Shown in pieces: positions 54,026-64,000 of a DNA stretch of 64,000 nt. The stretch's first letter is position 1; each line of letters begins with the position of its first letter. This DNA is from Leptoclinus maculatus (lineage: Eukaryota > Chordata > Actinopteri > Perciformes > Stichaeidae). Below the pieces are notes generated by a model. The model saw only the letters and a list, made by a program, of their open reading frames with translations. It ran no database searches and was not told where the DNA came from. A program made the translations under genes and the position numbers. The stretch lies in contig JAVDOI010000008.1 of NCBI GenBank assembly GCA_032191485.1, positions 919,501-983,500 of the forward strand, given 5' to 3'.

Positions 54026-56107
54026 GACTGAAACCTCAGAGCAAATACTTGAATACAGTGAACCTGGATCAGAATGCCTGTTGGTCCTGTGTACGGGAAT
54101 TTGTTTGTTCCAACATGTGACTTTTAAAAGACGGGGGTGTAGGGAAATTATTAACATGTACTGCTGCAATACCCCTGATCTCTCAGTGAGGCGAATAATG
54201 GGGCGGCTTTAGGATTAACACAATTATAGTCAAACGAATCGTTTACACACAAGCTTTACTCATGTTCCAACATCTGCATAAAAGCCCTCTTCATGAGGCC
54301 TTCTGAGTCATCATCATATGTAGGAGGTGGTGGCTTCATTTAAATCCTTTCAACGAAGCAACAGTTAATTATAGAACAGTTCTTACTATTGGCAAGTAAA
54401 CTAGTGTGCTGCAACCTTAAGTACACTTTTCGAAATACTTAACCAAACAGTGTATTGCTTCTTTGTTTGAGTTCGCTCTGTCCTGGCAGAAGACGTCCCA
54501 CGCACGGTTGCTACTCGATTGAAGCCGACTTTACTTTTTAAGTCGTCCTACTCGAGTGTTTGTCTGTCTTCGTCAGGTTTTGAGAAACCAAATTGCTGGA
54601 ACAATATGTTGATTATTTCCTCTGTTAATCATTTGATCTTTTGGTCCATATAATGTTGGAAAAGTTGAAGAAAAAAATGCCTATAACATTTCCACGCAGC
54701 CGCAATGTTGACATACTCAAGTAGCTAGTTATGTCCGAGAATAAGTCTAAAGATATTTAGTATAGCATTATATAACACTACAAAAAAACAGCATTTATTC
54801 ACTTGGACAACCTGAAATTAGTATATTTTTGCTTAAGAATTACTTACATAATTATCAAAATATTTGATTCATTTTGTTTTAATTGACTAACTGTTTCAGC
54901 TGTAACACACGTTATCATGAGGTTGAACTTATAGTCTGAGATCAGGTTATGAATGTGTTCGACACATACTTCCACAAGGTGGTGTCACACGACAAGCTTG
55001 TCTGCCCACATTAAACCTGTAGAAAGTTCTCCAGAAAACACACGTTTTGATGTCAACGGTATCCTAAATCAAACCCACTGATTGTCACACGTCGTGGGGA
55101 TAGGATTGTATTCAAATGAATCGCAACTGCAAATGTTTCTGTTATCTTGATGGACATCTACATTACAAAGAGTGTGCATATGATGCAATGTAAAATCATA
55201 ATTAGATAATTTTTTATGTTGCAGTCTTTTCCTCCATGTATAAGTCTACTTCCAGGTCCTGCAGACTAAATTGTACATTTACTACTAAAATGAGTTGAGC
55301 AGAAAACCCCTTTTCCCTCCTGACATTCACACTACAATATGATGTGCAGAGAATTACTACCTTTGTGAATGAAGCTTGTATTTTTTAGGCTGCTCACTTT
55401 ATTTGATCCCCGTTGTTGAATACCACTTTGAATTGAATGGCAGTTGAACAGCAGCTAAGAATTGTGGATGTGCTGAATGTATGGTCCTCTTACATATTAG
55501 ATTAAAGGCCTTGATGTATTCCTGTTTTTGAATATGGCATTTGTTTGGCTTTGGAAGTATAGCACCAAAAACAACACCAAATCTTAAGTGTTTTTATTGT
55601 TTAATCACAATGTTATAGACGGACAGTGTATCTCTATCAATAAGTGGCACTTTGTATTTAAACCAGAGTGATTATTGGATAAAGTTAAACACAGTTTTTC
55701 TGTTTCTCAGGTGAAGAAAGTGTGGACAGGATGGCATGAAAAGTCAGGAGGCTGGGTAAATAATGCTTCATTAAATATAAACCTGTTTGGTCTGAGGCTG
55801 TGAATACTGGAAGGACAAATGTAACCCCAACAAATAAAGACAACAGATAATATGAACTCAAGTCAGCTGTTCAGATAGGGACTTATAAACGCAGGCCAAG
55901 CACAGGGATTGCTTAACTTTCACTTTAAACATTTCTTAAGATGTATTTTCAAGAATGACTGTGAAAAAAACCTCAAAACCAAAAGTCAAATCTCATTAAA
56001 TGCAGTTTAATGTTTTGAATTAAAGTAGAATGTGAACTTATCCAAATGCTACAACAGTTTGATTCATCTATTGATTATTAAATCTAATATTTATCTCCAT
56101 AAATTCT
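54026..56107. other. Intergenic region between apom and glrx3
   Basis: It should contain the apom promoter just above 54025, though no clear TATA box is seen. An interspersed repeat copy lies at 54597-54905. The remainder is AT-rich with no supported gene. A 45-nt open segment flanked by AG and GT on the plus strand (55711-55755) is listed as a finding. Confidence 0.5.
54597..54905. repeat. Copy of the GCTGCAAC short-TIR family
   Basis: AACAATATGTTGATTATTTC, TTAATCATTTGATCTTTTGG and the end TTGACTAACTGTTTCAGCTG match the layout of 13559-13850. Upstream of apom. Confidence 0.5.
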
Positions 56108-56113
56108 TTTATT
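56108..56113 (-). terminator. glrx3: glrx3 poly(A) signal
   Basis: AATAAA on the minus strand about 90 nt after the glrx3 stop; the only nearby canonical hexamer. Confidence 0.6.
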
Positions 56114-56203
56114 CACTTCCTCGCCATGTCTATAATCATCAGTGACACAGGGCCGATCTGAGCATGTGCAGTGGCTTCTTGTTGGCTCTGGTGGTGAATC
56201 CAC

Positions 56204-57181
56204 CTACGACTCCCCCTTCAGCACTGACACCAGGTCTCCACTCTCCTTCAGCTCCTTGAGAATGTCCAAACCTCCGATCAGATCTCCCTTCACATAGAGC
56301 TGGGGGTAGGTTGGCCAGTTGGAATAGGTCTTGAGCCCCTGACGCACCTCTTCATCCTGCAGAATATCAAAGGTGTCATAATCGACCCCGGTGCTGCTCA
56401 AAATCTCCAGTGTCTGCCTGCTGAAGCCACATTTTGCAGCCTCCTTGTTGCCTTTCATGAATACCATGACTGGGCTCTGGTTGATGATGGTCTTCAGCCG
56501 GTGCTCCAAGGTGACAGCCTTCGGGCAGGTGTTCTCCAGCTCCCCAGACTCAGCCAGCTCCTTCACTATGTCCAGTCCTCCCACCAGCTCCCCATTCGCA
56601 TACAGCTGAGGGTAGGTGGGCCAGTTGGAGTAGGTCTTCAGCTCCCGTCTGACCTCCTCGTCGGACAGGATGTCGAAACTGCTGAACTGGACGCTGTGCT
56701 CTTTCAGCAGGGCCACTATCTGCCGGCTGAAGCCGCAGCGGGGCTCCTGCGAGGACCCCTTCATGAACAGCATGCATGGCGCCGCGTTGATCAGCTTCTT
56801 CAGCCGCTGGTTGATGTCTGTGGCGCTACTCTCCGCGGCTCCAACCGGACTCCCGGCGACTGCCAAGCGCTGCACCTTCTTGGTCAGCTCCGGCGCATGG
56901 GCTCCATCCATGCGGTCCACCTTCTCCCCTGCCTTGAAGAAAAGGAAAGTGGGGACCGAGTTGATTTCATACTTCTCCGACACCTCTGGCACCGCTTCTG
57001 CCTCCAGCTTGACAAACGTGGTGTGTGCGTGTTCCTTTGCCAGCTCGGCCATCACGTCGTTCATTTGGACACATTGAGGAGCCCATGCTGCCTGGAAATG
57101 CACCACAGTCAGGCATTTCCCAGCTTTGGCTAAGAAATCTTCAAACTGCTGATTTGTTGTCGCCTCCACTAGATTCGCCAT
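56204..57181 (-). CDS. glrx3: Glutaredoxin 3 (multi-domain monothiol glutaredoxin), intronless
   Basis: GLRX3 (PICOT) is a cytosolic and nuclear monothiol glutaredoxin that binds bridging [2Fe-2S] clusters, often with BolA2, and supports iron-sulfur delivery. One uninterrupted frame of 325 codons plus stop; human is 335 aa. An N-terminal thioredoxin-like domain (about 1-107) has WAPQC at 33-37, so the first active-site Cys is Ala, as in the family. Two glutaredoxin domains follow, each with CGFS (149-152 and 251-254), TYSNWPTYPQLY, and a GG-LDI glutathione-binding segment. All expected cluster-binding residues are present and there is no frameshift. Human GLRX3 has many introns; here there are none, so this may be an old retrocopy that has stayed intact, or the fish gene may have lost its introns. 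The start ATG (57181) matches the family N-terminus. It is divergent to bag6. Confidence 0.95.
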   Translation of the reverse strand: MANLVEATTNQQFEDFLAKAGKCLTVVHFQAAWAPQCVQMNDVMAELAKEHAHTTFVKLEAEAVPEVSEKYEINSVPTFLFFKAGEKVDRMDGAHAPELTKKVQRLAVAGSPVGAAESSATDINQRLKKLINAAPCMLFMKGSSQEPRCGFSRQIVALLKEHSVQFSSFDILSDEEVRRELKTYSNWPTYPQLYANGELVGGLDIVKELAESGELENTCPKAVTLEHRLKTIINQSPVMVFMKGNKEAAKCGFSRQTLEILSSTGVDYDTFDILQDEEVRQGLKTYSNWPTYPQLYVKGDLIGGLDILKELKESGDLVSVLKGES

Positions 57182-58769
57182 TTTTCTTTTGCTCTGTGCG
57201 GCGCATCCGGTGTCGAGCCTACGTCACATCCGTTCAGCCCGATAGCTTCTCGCAAGTACTCGAGCTTGCACTAGGAAGTCATTTGCATGTTATTTGATGA
57301 TAAGAAACAGCTTCATACACTGGATAAGTTGAAAAGATAGTGTGACTTTCAAGGTAACCGCTGAACAACACACCATTTTTACACACACATACAAACGTGT
57401 GAAAAAGAATAGCTTATCGTCTCTGACATATGCGTATTGTAACATTTAGTTTATGTAGCATTAGCTTAGCCTTAGTTAGCTGGTCAAAGTTAGCTTTGTT
57501 GCAAACGTTTCTAATTTAGGCTATGCTAAATCCTGCTAGCAAGCCGATGCTAACTAACGATAGCTGGCTAACGTTTTCCGTAATTACTGTTAGTGGTTGA
57601 ATTAGTGCTAATACCCGTGCGTCGACTGGCCTAGCAGGATACAGCTAACTTAATTTATCTAACGTCAATCCTCAGAGCTGATAGCTACTGTAACATTATG
57701 ATGCTAACGTTACCTAGCAAGTGAGCTTAGCTAACGTTAGCTGCTTAGCCTCTACTTATTTCTTATGAATTAACCTCTGATTTGGATTAATTAGCTACAT
57801 TTACACATGACAGAGAACAAGATCTGCGTGATCCTTCAGCAACTGCTATAGGTTAATGTTATTTGTTATTAACTATAGTAAGGAAGCGACATTTTGCCGG
57901 TTTCGTAAATAACGAGTCTATTGTGTGTGTGTGTATTTGATTGTATGTTATTTGTGACTCCTACATTTGTAAGGGTGCAAGGGGATTAAGGCAACAATTG
58001 TTTTTATTGTTGATCAATCTCTCAATTACTTCCTCTATTAATCGAGTAACTTCGTTAAGGCCAGAAAAATGTTTTGAGCCGAAGTGTTGTCTTCAAACTG
58101 CTTGTTTTGTCAAAGTGTAGTCGTAAGATCTCAAATCATTTAATTTACAATGATATAAGAAATGTAAGAGAGACAAATCCTCACGCTTAAGTAGCTGGCT
58201 AAACAATAATGTTGATGAATATTTTCTGTTGCCTAACTAATCAAGTAATGGATTAATTCTGAGCACCAGCTCGTGGTGCAGCTGTGCAGCAGCACTTGTA
58301 TCGGCTGCTTCTCTTCTCTACATACTTTGTAACGGGAATATTTGGGGGTTTGGAACTGATTAGTCAGGTAGTGAAAAAAATAAGACTAATTGAGAATGGA
58401 AATTACTGTCAGTTGTACCCTTGCATCAGACTATTATACTAATTAGTTAGTTTAGCCTATATATCAATCGATATTAGCTAACTACCGATATATCGTGTCG
58501 GTGTATATGGCAGCTGATGAGTACCAAGAAGTCTACCAGTAAATATGTGCCAAAGATATGTTTTAGGTAATTTAGAAACATTGCCTCCCATACGTAGTCT
58601 GTCGCCAAGTTACAAGTTTATTTTTTCTGATATAAAATGTCCCGCTTAGTCTTGTTCACAATTCTTTAAAAACAGATTTCCTAATCCAGGATCCTAATCA
58701 AATATTGATGTTGGCCTTGATAATTTAGTATCAGTCGGGCTTACTGGAACCTCTTATTTTTTGATACAG
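57182..58769. promoter_or_regulatory. Divergent glrx3/bag6 promoter interval and bag6 5' leader intron
   Basis: glrx3 starts leftward at 57181, and the first bag6 coding exon opens with an acceptor at 58768-58769. bag6 must therefore have at least one untranslated 5' exon inside this interval; its position was not found. Near the glrx3 end are a CRE-like TACGTCAC (57220-57227) and GCATCCGG, an ETS-like motif in reverse. No TATA box is seen, as expected for housekeeping genes. The span 57465-57740 is dense in GCTAAC/TTAGC words. An interspersed repeat copy lies at 57990-58270. Confidence 0.5.
57990..58270. repeat. Copy of the GCTGCAAC short-TIR family
   Basis: GGCAACAATTG, TTAATCGAGTAACTTCGTTA, GCTTGTTTTGTCAAAGTG and TAACTAATCAAGTAATGG match the family layout. 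Lies in the presumed 5' leader intron of bag6. Confidence 0.5.
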
Positions 58770-58776
58770 GAACACC

Positions 58777-61700
58777 ATGGAGGAACAAACTGCAGACATA
58801 GAGGTGACAGTGAAAACACTAGACTCCCAAAGTAGAACCTACACAGTTGGTGCTCAGGTAACTCATTCAGTTTCTTCTATAAACTCTCGAGTGAATTCTC
58901 ATTTTCATTCAGCCTTTGTGGTAGTCTGACTCATGTCTGTCACATCTTATTTTGTAGTTGACAGTGAAAGAGTTCAAGGAGCACATTGCCCCTTCAGTGG
59001 GTATCCCTGTGGACAAACAGAGGCTGATCTATCAGGGCAGAGTCTTACAGGATGAAAGGACTCTGGCAGACTACAGTAAGTAATCACTGGGTTAATTAAA
59101 GCAATGCGGAACTCCATTTTTATCTTGTTTCAAGATTTGTTTTTGAGTTTGTTGGGTATAATACTTGTGCAGGTTTTGTTTTTCTTATTTATATATTATT
59201 ATGTGCACATTGATTATTAACATTTGGGCCACACACATTGAGTAAGTAAGTAGGAATTGACTTTGAGGGTTGCTTATATTGTATTGTAGGATTGTTTTGT
59301 TAATTTTGTGTTATTTTACTGTTACGACGGACCACTATTGTGGGAGAAGGTAATGGCTGTGATTGCTGTCAAGTACCAGCTTGAATCAATTTCAAACTAA
59401 TTGGTGCTTTGAGCTCACTTGTGTCCATTAGTATTTCTGGCAAAAGTAATTGCTCATCTTGAGGTGTTCAGCAATGTATAATACAGCTAGAATTTCTTTT
59501 GTTCCTCACTTCCCTCTTTTTTTCACTTCCCACATTTACACTTTACTGTTTTGACTCATTACCAACTGCTATGCAATTCATTTAAAACCTGCATATCGGA
59601 ATAGTTATTGCCACGATGAATGTCATGTCAAAAATGATAGTGTGTGTGACATCACACACTATCATATGTGTACGTATGTGACCATAGTTCTCTGTTGTTG
59701 TTGTTGTCCCAGATGTGGATGGCAAGGTGATACATCTTGTGGAGCGGGCGCCCCCTCCGCCCTCCCAGCCTGGCTCAGGATCAGGAGGCACTTCAGCTGA
59801 TAGTGGACCCTCCTCGTCCTCCCAGGGAACATCACAAGTGCCTCCACATGATCGCAACGCTAACAGCTACGTAATGCTTGGCACCTTCAACCTCCCTGTC
59901 AACATCATGGATCCCCAGCAGATACAAGTAAACAGTTGAAACAGCGCACATAATCGGACTGTTAGATTGTAATTCATTCCTATTCATGTGGTTCAGAGTA
60001 ATCACATTGACCGGCTCATCTTCTGATTGCAAAGAGCTAAACAGCTAAAGTTAAGGTTGTGTTGTCTTGCATGGTGCGTTCAAGCTCTACGCAGTAAAAA
60101 AAAAATAAAAAAATTGGCAAAAGGTAAATTATGTTATGATGTTTTAACAAGGTTTTGACAAGGAAGAAGAAAATTGTGGGAAATAAAAAAAAGAAGTTTA
60201 ACTGTCCATCTGATGTGAGTCTGACAATAATGTAGAAGTACATTGCTAAATAGATTGACTATTCTTTAGCTTTTATTCTAATCCTAATGGTGTATTTTCA
60301 TCATTTATTGTTCAAATACCAGAATAGTACAAAATGGCTAACTCAGAGATCTCACAATAGTTTCTGACATAACTGAGCAGGCGGTCCAGTGTGATGAACA
60401 GCAACTTAAAAAGCTGACCTACTTATTCCTTTCCTGAACAGAAATCATAACGCATGTAGAGGAAGAATGTCCTCTGGTTTGTTTTTGAATAAAACAAATC
60501 GTATTTTGTGTTTCATCTCATGACCGGCGGAAGGTTAGTCTTGCGTGCAGCCACATTACTTCTGTGCTGTTATTCTTCTTGTTTAGATGTCAGTGCAGCA
60601 GATGGTGTCTGGTATGGGGGAGAATGCCAGGAATGCCAGAGTCACAACCAGCACTGGGGTAAGATGCCTGCTGATTGCACACAATCCCAGTTAACATTGC
60701 CCTGTGTTTTGTTGATTTTTTTTTTCCCCTTTTCTATTTCAGAGCAATGGGTCTGTGAATGTGCACATTGACATGGACCAACCAGTGCAGAGCGAGCCGA
60801 GGCTGAGGCTGGTGCTGGCGGAGAACCTGCTGAGGGACATCAATGATGTCGTCCACAGGATGGAGGTGAGAGCTCACCTTCAGGGTATTTGCTGGCTCCA
60901 AATGGGTCTTTAAGGGGTGACTAAGCACAAAAACAGCTGATGATTCTGCTATGGCACTGGCCACCTTTTAAGGGGTTACCAAATATTCACATAATACATT
61001 TGCCTGCTGTCTTGTGTCTTCTTTTCAGGGTCGGCCAAGTGACTCATCTGCTCCAACAGAGACTGCTCCTGCTGCTGCTGCTGCTGCTCCAGCTGCTGCT
61101 GCTCCCCCTCCTCCCTCAACTTCATCCACCACCTCCACTCCCTCTCCCTCTGCCCAGCCCATGGACACCTCCCCACCTCCAACAACTCCCCCTCCTCCAA
61201 CCACCTCTTCAGCACAATCTGAGGGACCAACACCCCAACCTGGACCCAAGTGAGACACCCTCTCTTTCTCAGTGACTCAGATTCTTACTTATGCCTCATA
61301 CTTTAGATTTGTTTTAGTCAGGCAAGTTTGAAAAAAACATGAAATTATTTAGCATAGAATCAATGTAGTTAATCCCTCAACTTTGCAAACATAAAGGAGA
61401 TTATAGGGGCCACGGCACGAGTCATTTCTTCTGATTGAAACTAACTTGTTATTTGATCCATGTATTGTGATGTCAGTTTGTATGTCTTTCTCTGTAATAT
61501 TCTATATTTTTGTATCTCTGTGTTGACCAGTTTGGTGAACAGTTGTTGTGTTTGATTTTAATCAGCCCTGCCCTCCTTTCGTCCCCTAGTCACCCCAGCC
61601 CTGCTGAGTTGGCGGAGATGTTGTCTGAGCTGCGGAGGGTGGAGGAGAGACTGCAGCCCTTCATTCAGAGAGCTCACACCATCCTGGAGACGGCCACCAC

Positions 61701-63923
61701 TGCAGAATACACCAATAATACAGTAGGGTTCAAACAGCCAAATACTAATTAACTGGTGATCCGAAGTATATTTCAGAAATATATACTTTTTATAAGCGGC
61801 CCGTATATCCATATTTAAAAATGTGTTGTTAGAGTTGCTTGTAGGTGACATTTGTTAATGTTGGACAGAAACATGAGAGTAGTTTCAATGTTTTTATCCG
61901 ACTTTCAGCAAGAAAGCGATTAATCCTATAAACCAAAATGTTGAACTTCTTTAATACTCAAAATCTGGTGTATTTAACATAGATTATATAGTTGTCATTT
62001 AAGATGTTGTCCAAGATGGTTTATTGTCTGTCTCAGGAGAGAGAGGAGGACCAGCGCACTCTCATCCTGACGTGGGAGTGTCTCCGTCTTCTTGGTAACG
62101 CCCTCGTGGCCCTCAGTGACCTGCGATTGAACCTCATGAGCCCTGTGCCCCGCCACCTGCATGTGGTCCGGCCTTTTACCCACTATGCCACCCCAGTCAC
62201 TCTGCCCGGAGCTGTGCACCACCACATCCCAGTGCAAGTAAGTGAAGGCGAGCGTATTTTAGTTATTACTGTGAACTTTTAATGTAATCCGACTGACTGT
62301 GCTTGCATCTTCACCGACAGATGAACCTGGGTGCCACAGTGACTGTTGCGGCTAACGGTGCTGAGGGACATGCCCCGCCCACACAACCGGCCAGCCAATC
62401 GGAGCAGGCAGGTCAGGGACAGACCCCCCCCACACAGAGTTCCCCGTCCAATCAGCAGGCTGGACCGGGACAAGCTGGCCCACGTGTCATCAGGATCAGC
62501 CACCAGGCAGTCCCGGTGGTTATGATGCAGATGAACACGGACGGTGTGTTGTCCCCTACCCGCCACTGATTGAATGTTCCACTACCTCACAGCTGTTTGT
62601 GTGTCATATTGCTGGGCTCTGTTATATCTTCTGTAATAGAGAGTTACACTGGCAGTAAATTAAGCATTGTATTAAGGAGTTCAAACTATTTGTGTGTTTT
62701 GTATGTATGTACAGGCTCAGGTGCCCCGACCGCAGCTGGACAGCAAATGCCTGGACAACCAGGTACATTTGGCATAATACGTTTTAAACGACACAGTCTA
62801 GTCGTGTAAAACATGGAATACTGTATATTGGTCGTATCACAAATGAAGCCTTCTTTTTGTGACTCCTGAATATAATTTTCTGCTTTTCTTCCGTAAGTCA
62901 TGTTATTCTAATGTGTTGGTCTCCGTCTCCCCCTTAAGGTGCCCTCCCCCCTGACTTTATGCGGAATCTCATGCAACAGATAAGCCAATACGCTGCTGCC
63001 GTAGCTACTAGTGCTGCCACCGCTACCGCCACCGGCCACCCGGCCGCACCCCAGCCCACCCCTCCTGGCTACAGCTCCACAGCCAACTCCTCAACTACCA
63101 CCACGGGTCCTAACACACCCACCACCACACCTACTGCCCCCCCACCGCCTCCCCATACTGGCCCCCAGGCCAGGGTTGTGTTCACCCGACCACCCTTTGC
63201 ACCCAACATGCCCCCTCCAGCCTTCGGCACTCGGGGAACCACCATCAATGTGAGAGCTGCCATGCCGGGCCAGCAGCCAGGACAGGTGAGGATAATGACA
63301 TCTGATTTGGTTCCTTTTTATTTTTTAGGCTGATTGTCAACATTTGAGACTAATTTAAATATCTTTCTGCACAGCCCTTCAACCCTGCTGCTCTGAACCA
63401 GATGATTAGTGGACTGGTTGGACAGCTTTTGCTGCCAGGACAAATGCGTAAGTTAATAATATAGGGATTTAGATTTTGACTTTATTACCATTTGTCTGTA
63501 CTTATAAAAGCTTAAAGTATAGAAAGATTAGTCAAGAGTTGCTGCCCATCAGTAATTCTTCAATCTGTTTGTTTTTTAACAGCTGGTCAAACAGTCACAT
63601 CCTCCTCCTCCACATCCACATCCTCCTCTTCCTCCTTTTCTACCTCCTCTCAATCATCCTCCGCCTCCTCCTCCTTTTCCTTCTCCAACTCGGGTCCAAC
63701 TCCTCCGCCTACTGCAAACACTACTGATCCACCGAGCCAATCTGAGACCAACGCCAGTGAGCCCCAGGCCCTGGAAATGCCCCCAGACCTCAGCCAGCTC
63801 CTGGGTTCTCTCCTGGGGGTAGCCGGCGGTGCCACTGGGGGCCCTGTAGGGGCCCCTTCAATTACTGTCACCACATCTGGTGTCCCAGCCTTCATCCAGG
63901 GAGTGAGTGAATTCATGCAGCAG
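58777..63923 (+). CDS. bag6: BAG6 / BAT3 large proline-rich chaperone, first 13 coding exons (3' part outside window)
   Basis: BAG6 is a nuclear and cytosolic holdase that sorts tail-anchored and mislocalised proteins, with TRC35 and UBL4A. Coding exons: 58777-58857, 58958-59075, 59713-59927, 60587-60658, 60743-60865, 61029-61249, 61590-61722, 62037-62237, 62321-62543, 62715-62762, 62939-63285, 63375-63447 and 63583-63923. They join in frame to 732 codons; human is 1132 aa, so the C-terminal BAG-like region is outside the window. An N-terminal ubiquitin-like domain (about 9-84) contains VKTLDSQSRTYTVGAQ and RLIYQGRVLQD. Further matches are HDRNANSYVMLGTFNLP, PSPAELAEMLSELRR, REEDQR, RHLHVVRP, RVIRISHQAVPVVMMQMN and MISGLVGQLLLP. 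Linkers are Pro/Ala/Ser/Thr-rich, with Ala runs at about 61071-61100 and a Ser-rich tract at 63600-63690. The ATG at 58777 lies 7 nt inside an exon, so a non-coding exon precedes it. The last exon ends at a donor (63924). Confidence 0.96.
59505..59618. repeat. 114-bp repeat copy B (bag6 intron)
   Basis: Second copy of the segment at 53112-53225, in the same orientation, in the intron between bag6 exons 58958-59075 and 59713-59927. It is followed 15 bp later by a 13-bp inverted repeat (59634-59665). Confidence 0.85.
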
Positions 63924-64000
63924 GTCAGTGTTTGAATATTTGACTCTAGTGCACTTAATAGTCATTGCATGTGAATTGTACCTTCATTTGCATATCATTT

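Noticed and set aside
56501..57133. 210-codon plus-strand frame
   Set aside because: Antisense shadow of the glrx3 coding sequence.

Overview
This is vertebrate nuclear DNA, almost certainly from a ray-finned (teleost) fish. Coding sequence is split into short exons with GT-AG introns. The introns and intergenic spaces are full of CA/TG, GTCT/ATCT and CCTCT microsatellites, and of short interspersed DNA elements of the kind common in percomorph fishes. The encoded proteins are most like teleost versions of known vertebrate genes.

Six protein-coding genes can be supported. In order they are: gabbr1 (+; the 3' 15 coding exons, 130-29210; the 5' part lies outside the window); tnfa (-; four exons, 32649-33919); a second, divergent TNF-superfamily ligand of the TNF-N/lymphotoxin-like type (-; six exons, 43554-48522); apom (-; six exons, 51559-54025); glrx3 (-; one uninterrupted reading frame, 56204-57181); and bag6 (+; first 13 coding exons, 58777-63923; it runs off the right edge). 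All exon boundaries given in the entries were read by eye, and in every gene the phases join without a frameshift.

The gene set is a piece of MHC class III-type synteny: TNF/lymphotoxin, APOM and BAG6 are near neighbours in the mammalian class III region, and GABBR1 lies in the mammalian extended class I region. The genes do not form one pathway. gabbr1 encodes a neurotransmitter receptor, the two TNF ligands are inflammatory cytokines, apom encodes a plasma lipocalin, glrx3 an iron-sulfur/redox factor, and bag6 a protein quality-control chaperone. gabbr1 and tnfa converge tail to tail, while glrx3 and bag6 diverge from a shared 1.6-kb interval.

The most informative structure outside the genes is a nested insertion at 8106-9417. 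A solo LTR with TGTAA/TTACA ends and a 4-bp AGAG target duplication has been interrupted, five bases in, by an 881-bp inverted-repeat element with a TAA target duplication. That inner element carries CpG-rich degenerate short repeats, a TATA box and a 49-codon Lys/Ala-rich frame. Other notable points are an hAT-like element (11114-12546), several copies of two interspersed families, a 114-bp segment present in both apom and bag6 introns, a (TG)32 tract 15 nt upstream of a gabbr1 exon, and an NF-kB/CRE/TATA arrangement upstream of tnfa. I found no RNA gene and no CRISPR array.
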